Below are positions 9,275-16,432 of a DNA stretch of 64,000 bases, in pieces. Source of the stretch: Thermanaerothrix daxensis. GTDB lineage: Bacteria > Chloroflexota > Anaerolineae > Anaerolineales > Anaerolineaceae. Numbering within the stretch: position 1 is the first letter of the stretch; each line of letters opens with the position of its first letter. Location: positions 124,001 to 188,000 of the forward strand of contig NZ_LGKO01000006.1 of NCBI RefSeq assembly GCF_001306145.1, read 5' to 3'. Made by a program: the position numbers and the translations under genes. The notes beneath the pieces are model-generated. The model made no database searches and was not told where the DNA came from. It saw only the letters and a program-made list of their open reading frames with translations.

Positions 9275-9280
9275 TACAAT
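9275..9280 (+). promoter_or_regulatory. -10 box upstream of fluoride riboswitch 1
   Basis: TACAAT placed so that transcription would begin near 9287, only about four bases before the aptamer. The -35 region is weak (about 9252-9257). Confidence 0.5.
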
Positions 9281-9290
9281 GGATCTCGCT

Positions 9291-9339
9291 GGCGATGAGG
9301 CTCGCCTGAAACCGTCGGTTCACGACTGATAGCCTCTGC
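9291..9339 (+). ncRNA. Fluoride riboswitch aptamer (crcB motif), copy 1
   Basis: The sequence follows the crcB/fluoride consensus closely. A GGCG/CGCC stem (9291-9294 with 9303-9306) encloses loop ATGAGGCT. Next come the linker TGAAAC and a GTCG/CGAC hairpin with loop GTTCA. Then TGAT leads into AGCCTCT. GAGGC of the first loop can pair with the distal GCCTC to form the family's pseudoknot. The order and spacing match the Thermotoga petrophila aptamer as I remember it. The distal GCCTCT is also the 5' arm of the terminator that follows, giving a simple ON switch: fluoride binding holds the strand and prevents termination. Confidence 0.9.
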
Positions 9340-9368
9340 CCCTGAATCCTCAGGTCGGTAGAGGCTTT
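9332..9368 (+). terminator. Riboswitch-controlled terminator, copy 1
   Basis: GCCTCT (9332-9337) pairs with AGAGGC (9360-9365), followed inward by CC/GG and CCTGA/TCAGG around loop ATCC. The T run is short (TTT), so termination may be partial. Its 5' arm overlaps the aptamer pseudoknot strand, making the two structures mutually exclusive. Confidence 0.75.
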
Positions 9369-9392
9369 GTGCTTAAGAGAGTGGAGAGGTCC

Positions 9393-10145
9393 ATGTCGTT
9401 TCTGAGCGCTGTTTTCGACCTGAAAACCCTGTTAAATCAGCCGGGGTGCCCCGTTTGTAAAATCTACGATCGGGCGGCCTGGCGCTACGTGGAGAGCCTG
9501 CACTGGGAGAATATTAACGACCCGGCCACCCGTCAAACGTTTCTGGCCGCCTGGGGCTACTGCCCGGCCCATACGCGCCTGGTGGCGCAGGTAGAGCAGG
9601 CCATGTTCAACGACTGGTTGGGCACCAATATCCTGTATGAATCGCTCAGCCTGTATGTGCGCCAGGAACTCGCGCGGGTCCTGGAACACCTCCCGCGCCT
9701 CGAGCGACCACGCGGGCGTCTGGTGCGCTTTTTACGACGCTTGCGCACCCCCCGGCGGAGTCCTGCTTCTCCACCTGCCTGCCCCATCTGCACCACGGCT
9801 GAATCGAGCGCCCGCAACGCCCTGGCCGGGCTGTTGGAGGCGTTGGAGCACCAGGCCGAGGACTGGCAACCGCTTTACCGAGAATCGGACGGACTGTGTT
9901 TACGCCATTTGCGGCTGGCGCTGACCCTGGCAGAGACCTACCCCCAGGCGGTGAGGTTTGTGCTCCAAACGCGCCTGGCCCGGTTGGATGCCCAGATCGC
10001 CGCCATGGGCGAGTACATCCGCAAACATGCCTGGGAGTACCGCAATGAGCCGATGAGCGAGGCCGAACAGCGCGCCTGGCAGGAAAATCTGGCTTTTTTC
10101 AGCGGGTACGCTCCCTCGGACCTGCTCCATCGAAAGCCCGGTTAG
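9393..10145 (+). CDS. DUF6062-type Cys/His protein under fluoride riboswitch control
   Basis: A 250-residue soluble protein, probably of the DUF6062 family, with no known function. It has two equivalent metal-site-like modules: C19PVC22 with C57PAH60, and C130PIC133 with C169LRH172. These look like an internally duplicated CxxC...CxxH zinc or iron site. The linker around residues 100-128 is very rich in Arg and Pro. No signal peptide or membrane segment is seen. The start at 9393 has GGAGAGG just upstream; a GTG at 9369 lies next to the terminator and is less likely. The fluoride riboswitch in its leader implies expression when fluoride is high. It converges with the second fluoride-controlled gene, 25 bp apart. 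Confidence 0.8.
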   Translation: MSFLSAVFDLKTLLNQPGCPVCKIYDRAAWRYVESLHWENINDPATRQTFLAAWGYCPAHTRLVAQVEQAMFNDWLGTNILYESLSLYVRQELARVLEHLPRLERPRGRLVRFLRRLRTPRRSPASPPACPICTTAESSARNALAGLLEALEHQAEDWQPLYRESDGLCLRHLRLALTLAETYPQAVRFVLQTRLARLDAQIAAMGEYIRKHAWEYRNEPMSEAEQRAWQENLAFFSGYAPSDLLHRKPG

Positions 10146-10170
10146 AGCGGCGCGGCGGGCAGGCGCCGAA

Positions 10171-11445
10171 TCAGCCGCGCGCTTCTTGCCCGGTGTGTTC
10201 CTCCGCCTCCCGGCTTTCCAGAACGGCGCGCACAAGGGACATCCGGGTGACCACCCCCACGATCTGCCCCTCGCGGAGGACCGGCAGGGGGTGCTTCCCG
10301 CTGTTGATCATGATTTCGGCAGCTTTCAGCACGGGGGTTTCTTCGGTGACGTAGAGCAGTTGTGAGTTCATCAGGTGCTCTACCCGGCTGGTCTCCCAGG
10401 TGCGGCGGAATTGAGTCAGGGCGCGCTGTTCGGGAACCATCATCTCGGCCACGCCGGCCCGCAGGACGGATTCCTGGGCGCCCATGCCCACCCCCCACAG
10501 CCCCATGCCCACCGCCGCGCTGACCGTGCCGCCCAAAAAAACCAGCGGGGCGAAGAAAGCGGTGAGGGCGGCCGCCAGGACCATGGTGACCCGGCCGAGG
10601 CGGTCGAAAAGGCGGCCAAAGAGCGGTGCCGCCAGGGCATCTACCCCCGTGGCAAGGGCGTAAAAGACGGGCACCAGGGTGGCCGGGACGACGGCGGCTT
10701 TCTGGAAATGGTAGGCGATGAGGGGAAAATCGGCAAAGCCGGTGGCGATGCCACCTGCAGCGAGCACGTAGATCCAGAAGGTACGGTCGAAGCCACCGAA
10801 CCGCAGGGTTGGGGATGGGGTTTCCAGCGCCCGGGGGTTGGGGTAGAGCCGGCGTGCCACCAGGAGCACGCTGAGCGCCAGCAGGGCCGGCAGGGTCAAA
10901 ATGGCATAGCCGTGGCGGTAGTTCCCCTGCCAGGCCAGGACGCCCGCCACCACCAGCGGCCCTAGGATGGCACCGATCTGGTCCAGGGCTTCGTGCAGGC
11001 CGAAGCCCCACCCGTGTCCCATCGGCTGGGTGGCAAAGGAGAGCATGGTATCGCGCGGCGGCACACGGATGCCCTTGCCGATGCGCTCGCTGATCCTCAA
11101 CAGGGCGGCAACGCCCCAGTGGCCGCTCAAGGCCAGGAGCGGCACGCTCAGCCGGTTGAGGGCATACCCGATGAGCGTGATCAGCCAGTAGCGCCGGGTG
11201 CGCTGGCCCAGGTAGCCCGAAACCAGACGCAGCCCATACCCCACCGGTTCGCCCACTCCGGAAACTACCCCCACGGTGAGGCCGCTGGCTCCCAGCAATG
11301 CCGGGAAGGGCCCATTGATGCTACGCGCTCCCTCATAGGTCATATCGGCCAGCAAACTAACGCCCCCCAGCAGCAAGACAAAGCGCAGTGCCAGCGCGGA
11401 AGTCAGGCTTTGCGACGCTTGGGCTGAAGCCGAGAGCGGTGTCAT
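10171..11445 (-). CDS. MFS permease fused to a C-terminal CBS-like segment, fluoride riboswitch controlled
   Basis: A 424-residue protein. The first ~340 residues are a major-facilitator permease. Near the N-terminus: LLADMTYEGARSINGPFPALL; loop 4-5 region: ISERIGKGIRVPPRDTMLS; then GWGFGLHEALDQIGAILGPL; later GRLFDRLGRVTMV. After MGAQESVLRAGVAEMMVPEQRA the expected last transmembrane helices are missing. Instead TWETSRVEHLMNSQLLYVTE to VGVVTRMSLVRAVLE reads as one CBS motif. The start at 11445 has TTTGGAGG seven bases upstream. A fluoride riboswitch with a strong terminator lies in the leader. Fluoride or another halide/acid export is a plausible role, but transport specificity is not visible in sequence. 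Confidence 0.85.
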   Translation of the reverse strand: MTPLSASAQASQSLTSALALRFVLLLGGVSLLADMTYEGARSINGPFPALLGASGLTVGVVSGVGEPVGYGLRLVSGYLGQRTRRYWLITLIGYALNRLSVPLLALSGHWGVAALLRISERIGKGIRVPPRDTMLSFATQPMGHGWGFGLHEALDQIGAILGPLVVAGVLAWQGNYRHGYAILTLPALLALSVLLVARRLYPNPRALETPSPTLRFGGFDRTFWIYVLAAGGIATGFADFPLIAYHFQKAAVVPATLVPVFYALATGVDALAAPLFGRLFDRLGRVTMVLAAALTAFFAPLVFLGGTVSAAVGMGLWGVGMGAQESVLRAGVAEMMVPEQRALTQFRRTWETSRVEHLMNSQLLYVTEETPVLKAAEIMINSGKHPLPVLREGQIVGVVTRMSLVRAVLESREAEEHTGQEARG

Positions 11446-11469
11446 GGGAACCTCCAAATTCGAAGCCAA

Positions 11470-11503
11470 TAAAAAAGGCCTCTACCGTGGAATGGGTAGA
11501 GGC
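11470..11503 (-). terminator. Riboswitch-controlled intrinsic terminator, copy 2
   Basis: On the minus strand GCCTCTACC (11503-11495) pairs perfectly with GGTAGAGGC (11486-11478) around a seven-base loop, followed by CTTTTTTATT. This is a textbook intrinsic terminator. The 5' arm is the distal pseudoknot strand of the aptamer, so fluoride binding should allow read-through into the MFS-CBS gene. Confidence 0.88.
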
Positions 11504-11557
11504 TATCATCGGTCATTCCGAATTTGTGATGCTTCGTGCGGGGCGGGCCTCATCGCC
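11498..11557 (-). ncRNA. Fluoride riboswitch aptamer (crcB motif), copy 2
   Basis: On the minus strand from 11557: GGCG, loop ATGAGGCC, CGCC; then a long linker of about 20 bases ending CACAAAT; a TCGG/CCGA hairpin with loop AATGA; TGAT; and AGCCTCTACC. GAGGC of the loop pairs with the distal GCCTC. Core features equal copy 1, but the linker between the first stem and the second hairpin is longer, an insertion in a usually short region. A TATTAT at 11591-11586 (minus) would start transcription about 20 bases upstream. Confidence 0.86.
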
Positions 11558-11662
11558 TCCGCGTCAGAGTGTTGAGGATAGAAGCATAATACTCTTCCCG
11601 GCCGGCTTTGGGGAGGGGCAGGTTTCGGCCAGAACACGCCTGCGTGCCGGCGCAGAATCGCG

Positions 11663-11668
11663 TATAAT
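11663..11668 (+). promoter_or_regulatory. -10 box of gatCA, predicting a leaderless mRNA
   Basis: TATAAT ends seven bases before the ATG of gatC at 11676, so the expected transcription start coincides with the start codon. There is no Shine-Dalgarno sequence in the gap. The -35 region is weak. Confidence 0.6.
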
Positions 11669-11675
11669 TGCGGGC

Positions 11676-11963
11676 ATGAGCCTTTCACGTGAAGAAGTGG
11701 AACACATTGCCCATCTGGCGCGCCTGGAACTGAGCGAAGAGGAAAAGGAGCGCTACCGCCAGCAACTCTCGGCCATCCTGGAGTATGCCGCCCGTCTGCA
11801 GGCGCTGGATACGGCGGACATCCCGCCCACGGCCAGTGTCCTGCCGCCGCGCAGTGTGCTGCGTCCGGATGAGCCGCGCCCCGGCCTCCGCCGCGAAGAT
11901 CTGCTGCGCAATGCGCCCCAGGTCGAAGATGGCCAGTTCCGCGTGCCGCCTGTGCTGGAGTAG
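11676..11963 (+). CDS. gatC: Aspartyl/glutamyl-tRNA amidotransferase subunit C
   Basis: Small subunit of GatCAB, which converts Glu-tRNA(Gln) and Asp-tRNA(Asn) to the amide forms. The 95 residues match the family: LSREEVEHIAHLARLELSEEE at the start, LSAILEYAARLQALDTADI in the middle and LRPDEPRPGLRREDLLRNAP at the end. GatC wraps GatA and stabilises it. gatA follows after three bases. gatB is not in this window. The frame stays open well upstream of 11676, but only the segment from this ATG resembles the family. Confidence 0.95.
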   Translation: MSLSREEVEHIAHLARLELSEEEKERYRQQLSAILEYAARLQALDTADIPPTASVLPPRSVLRPDEPRPGLRREDLLRNAPQVEDGQFRVPPVLE

Positions 11964-11966
11964 CCC

Positions 11967-13445
<1,479 letters not shown>

Positions 13446-13534
13446 AGCCGGTGCAACCCCCGGCGCGCGGCTGCGTAGATATAGGGGCTGACCGCCGTGG
13501 TCAGCACTACCGGCCTTAGTAAGGAGAATGCGCC

Positions 13535-13981
13535 ATGAGCCAGACCCAACCTCCGGTGATGGTTCTACCCGAAGAACGCGGCCCCGGCTGCCTGATTCGG
13601 CTGTTGTATTTCGTGTTCATCGGCCTGTGGGTGGGCGGGGCGGTCACGCTGATCGCCTGGGTGCTCAACATTACCATCATCGGCCTGCCGCTGGGGCTGT
13701 GGCTGCTCAACCGCCTGCCCGTGATCATGACCCTGCACCCGGTGCGCCGCGAAACGCAGGTGGTGGTGGTCAATGGGCGGGTGCTGTTGCGCCGCCGCGA
13801 CCTGCCCCAATATCCCTTCCTGGTGCGGGCGGCTTACTTCCTGCTCATCGGCTGGTGGTTCAGCCTGCTGTGGATGGGCATGGCGTGGCTGCTCACCGGC
13901 CTCAGCCTGGGGCTGGGCCTGCCCCTCGCGTTCTGGATGTTCGACCAGGTGCCGTTTGTCACCACCTTGGCCCGCCTGTGA
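13535..13981 (+). CDS. YccF-type small membrane protein
   Basis: A 148-residue membrane protein with two related halves, each a pair of hydrophobic segments: FIGLWVGGAVTLIAWVLNIT and IGWWFSLLWMGMAWLLTGLS. Each half ends with a GLPLG/GLGLPL motif and a short arm (LLNRLPVIMTL and MFDQVPFVTTL). This is the YccF-domain pattern; the family's function is unknown. Preceded by TAAGGAG at good spacing. A hairpin at 13487-13505 lies between gatA and this gene. Confidence 0.75.
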   Translation: MSQTQPPVMVLPEERGPGCLIRLLYFVFIGLWVGGAVTLIAWVLNITIIGLPLGLWLLNRLPVIMTLHPVRRETQVVVVNGRVLLRRRDLPQYPFLVRAAYFLLIGWWFSLLWMGMAWLLTGLSLGLGLPLAFWMFDQVPFVTTLARL

Positions 13982-14013
13982 CCTTTACTTCATCACCAAC
14001 TGAGAAGGAGCCC

Positions 14014-15729
14014 ATGCGCATGATGTGGAATGCCCTGCCCTCCGATCCGCAAACCCTGATTACCTGGGAGTGGAAGGATTTTGAGCCGTACTACCAGGAC
14101 CTGCAGCAGCGCCCTCTGAACGCCGCGAACGTGCAGGCCTGGTTGGAAGACTGGTCGGCGCTGGATGAGCGCCTGATGGAACTGCGCAGTCGTCTGCACG
14201 TGGCCACTGCCGTCAACACCGCCGACGAAGTGGCCCGCCAGCGCCTGGAGGCCTTCTTCGACCATCTGTTTCCCCGGGCCATGGCCGCCGAGCAAGCGTT
14301 GAAGCAGAAACTGCTGGCCAGCGGGCTGGAGCCGGCAGGGTTTGAGATGCCCCTGCGCAACATGCGCGCCGAGGTGGCGCTCTTCCGCGAGGAGAACCTG
14401 CCCCTGCTGGCCGAGGAGCAGAAACTGATTCAGGAGTACGACCGCATTCTGGGGGCCCAAACGGTGGAGTGGGAGGGTCAGGAGCGCACCGTCCAGCAGA
14501 TGCGCCCGCTGTTGCAGGAAACCGACCGTGCCCGCCGCGAGGAGGCCTGGCGGCAGGTGGCCCAGCGCCAGTTGGCCGACCGCGAGGCGCTGAACGACTT
14601 GTGGGTCAAACTCTTTCGCCTGCGCCAGCAGATCGCCCACAACGCCGGCTTCGCCAGTTACCGCGAGTACCGCTGGCAGCAGTTGTTGCGCTTTGATTAC
14701 ACCCCCGCCGATTGCGAGCGTTTTCGCGAGGCCATTGCCGAGGTGGTGGTGCCGCTGGCGGTAGCCCGCTACGAGCAGCGCCGCCGGCAGATGGGCCTGC
14801 CCCACCTGCGCCCCTGGGATACCGAGGTGGATGCGCTGGGGCGTCCGCCGCTGAAGCCCTTCAACGAGGTTGAGGAACTGGTTGCCGGCACCGCGCGCAT
14901 CTTTGCCCGTCTGGATACCACCTTGGCGACCTACTTCGAGACCATGCGCCGCGAAAATCTGCTGGACCTGGAAAACCGTAAGAACAAAGCCCCCGGCGGG
15001 TTTTGCACCGAATTTGCCATTCAGCGCCGCCCCTTCATTTTCATGAACGCAGTGGGCATCCACGACGACGTGAGCACCCTGGTCCACGAGAGCGGACACG
15101 CCTTCCACGTGTTTGAGACGGCACCCATCCGCCTGGTGCACCTGCTGGAAATCCCCATGGAGTTCGCCGAGGTGGCTTCGATGAGCATGGAGTACCTGAC
15201 CCTGCCCTACCTGGAAGCGGCGCAGGGCGGGTTCTACTCGGCGGAGGACGCCGACCGCGCCCGCCTCAATCAAATGGAAGGCGCGCTGCTCTTCTGGCCT
15301 TACATGGCAGTGGTGGATGGTTTCCAGCACTGGGCGTACACCCACCCGGAGGAAGCGGTGGACCCGGCCCGCTGTGATGCGGCCTGGGGGGCGCTGTGGG
15401 AGCGCTTCATGGCCGGCGTGGATTGGAGCGGCCTGGACGATGAAATGAAGACCGGCTGGCAGCGCAAACTGCACATCTACGAGGTGCCTTTCTACTACGT
15501 GGAATACGGCCTGGCCCAGTTGGGCGCCCTGCAGGTGTGGCGAAACGCTCAACGCGACCCTGCGGAGGCGGTGGCGGCCTACCGCCGCGCCCTGGCGCTG
15601 GGGGGCAGTCGCCCCCTGCCCGAACTCTACCGCACCGCAGGCGCGCGCCTGTCGTTCGAGGCGGGGGTGTTCCGCGAGGTGACCGCGGCCATGCACGCGG
15701 CCATGCAGACCTGGGAGCGCAGTGCCTGA
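14014..15729 (+). CDS. M3-family oligoendopeptidase (PepF-like)
   Basis: Cytoplasmic zinc metallopeptidase of family M3, 571 residues. Seen: the HExxH zinc motif as VHESGHAFHVF, with the third ligand region IPMEFAEVASMSMEYL downstream, and the typical GGFCTEF and FIFMNAVGIHDDVSTL segments just before the active site. It should cleave short peptides in the cytosol. The start at 14014 follows AGAAGGAG. The frame is open further 5' only because it overlaps YccF in another frame. It ends 13 bases before the cytidylyltransferase gene. Confidence 0.92.
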   Translation: MRMMWNALPSDPQTLITWEWKDFEPYYQDLQQRPLNAANVQAWLEDWSALDERLMELRSRLHVATAVNTADEVARQRLEAFFDHLFPRAMAAEQALKQKLLASGLEPAGFEMPLRNMRAEVALFREENLPLLAEEQKLIQEYDRILGAQTVEWEGQERTVQQMRPLLQETDRARREEAWRQVAQRQLADREALNDLWVKLFRLRQQIAHNAGFASYREYRWQQLLRFDYTPADCERFREAIAEVVVPLAVARYEQRRRQMGLPHLRPWDTEVDALGRPPLKPFNEVEELVAGTARIFARLDTTLATYFETMRRENLLDLENRKNKAPGGFCTEFAIQRRPFIFMNAVGIHDDVSTLVHESGHAFHVFETAPIRLVHLLEIPMEFAEVASMSMEYLTLPYLEAAQGGFYSAEDADRARLNQMEGALLFWPYMAVVDGFQHWAYTHPEEAVDPARCDAAWGALWERFMAGVDWSGLDDEMKTGWQRKLHIYEVPFYYVEYGLAQLGALQVWRNAQRDPAEAVAAYRRALALGGSRPLPELYRTAGARLSFEAGVFREVTAAMHAAMQTWERSA

Positions 15730-15742
15730 GGAGGGAGTGCCG

Positions 15743-16432
15743 ATGACCGAACGCCCTACCGTTGTGGCCCTGGTGCCGATGCGCCACCATTCCGAGCGCG
15801 TGCCGGGCAAAAACTACCGCCCCCTGGCCGGCAAACCGCTCTTTCACCACATCCTGGAAACGCTGCTGAACTGCCCCTCGATCCACCGGATTGCGGTGGA
15901 TACCGACTCGCCCACCATCATCGCCGGACTGCGCGAGCACTTCCCCACGGTGATGGTCATCGAGCGCCCGGAGCACCTGCGCGGGGATGCCGTGCCGATG
16001 AACGAGATTCTGATGCACGATACGGCGCTGGTGGAGGCCGATTTTTACCTGCAAACCCACAGCACCAACCCGCTTTTGCGCGCCGAGACGATCGAGCGTG
16101 CCATCCAGACCCTGCTGGGGCTTTACCCGGCCTACGACAGCCTCTTTGGGGTTACGCGCGTGCAGACCCGCCTGTGGGATCAACTGGCGCGCCCGATCAA
16201 CCACAACCCCAACATCCTGCTGCGCACGCAAGACCTGCCGCCGGTGTACGAGGAGAACTCGTGCATTTACCTCTTCACGCGCCAGACGCTGATCCAGCGG
16301 CGCAACCGCATTGGGGAGCGCCCCTACCTTTTCGAGATCCCGCGTGAAGAGGCGCTGGACATTGACGAGCCGTTGGATTTCACCATTGCCGATCTGCTGC
16401 TGCGCCAGCGTGTGCAGGGGCAGGCCGGTTAG
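15743..16432 (+). CDS. Acylneuraminate cytidylyltransferase-like protein
   Basis: A 229-residue nucleotidyltransferase of the CMP-sugar synthetase family (NeuA/PseF/KdsB group). It opens with VVALVPMRHHSERVPGKNYRPLAGKPL, which carries the CTP-binding R..S.R.PGKN loop. YLQTHSTNPLL is the central motif and EEALDIDEPLDF the metal-binding end motif with ID.P.D. It probably activates a nonulosonic or other acidic sugar with CTP. The DUF115 and glycosyltransferase operon at 2901-9186 could use such a product; that link is inferred. Start at 15743 has GAGGGAG upstream. It converges on, and slightly overlaps, the next gene. Confidence 0.85.
   Translation: MTERPTVVALVPMRHHSERVPGKNYRPLAGKPLFHHILETLLNCPSIHRIAVDTDSPTIIAGLREHFPTVMVIERPEHLRGDAVPMNEILMHDTALVEADFYLQTHSTNPLLRAETIERAIQTLLGLYPAYDSLFGVTRVQTRLWDQLARPINHNPNILLRTQDLPPVYEENSCIYLFTRQTLIQRRNRIGERPYLFEIPREEALDIDEPLDFTIADLLLRQRVQGQAG

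Noticed and set aside
9369-9392. GTG at 9369 as the start of the DUF6062-like protein
   Set aside because: It lies next to the terminator stem without a ribosome-binding site, while the ATG at 9393 has GGAGAGG at good spacing.
13993-15810. 605-residue open frame on the minus strand
   Set aside because: It mirrors the M3 peptidase gene; the His/Gln/Leu-rich translation is typical of the antisense of a GC-rich gene and shows no family motif.
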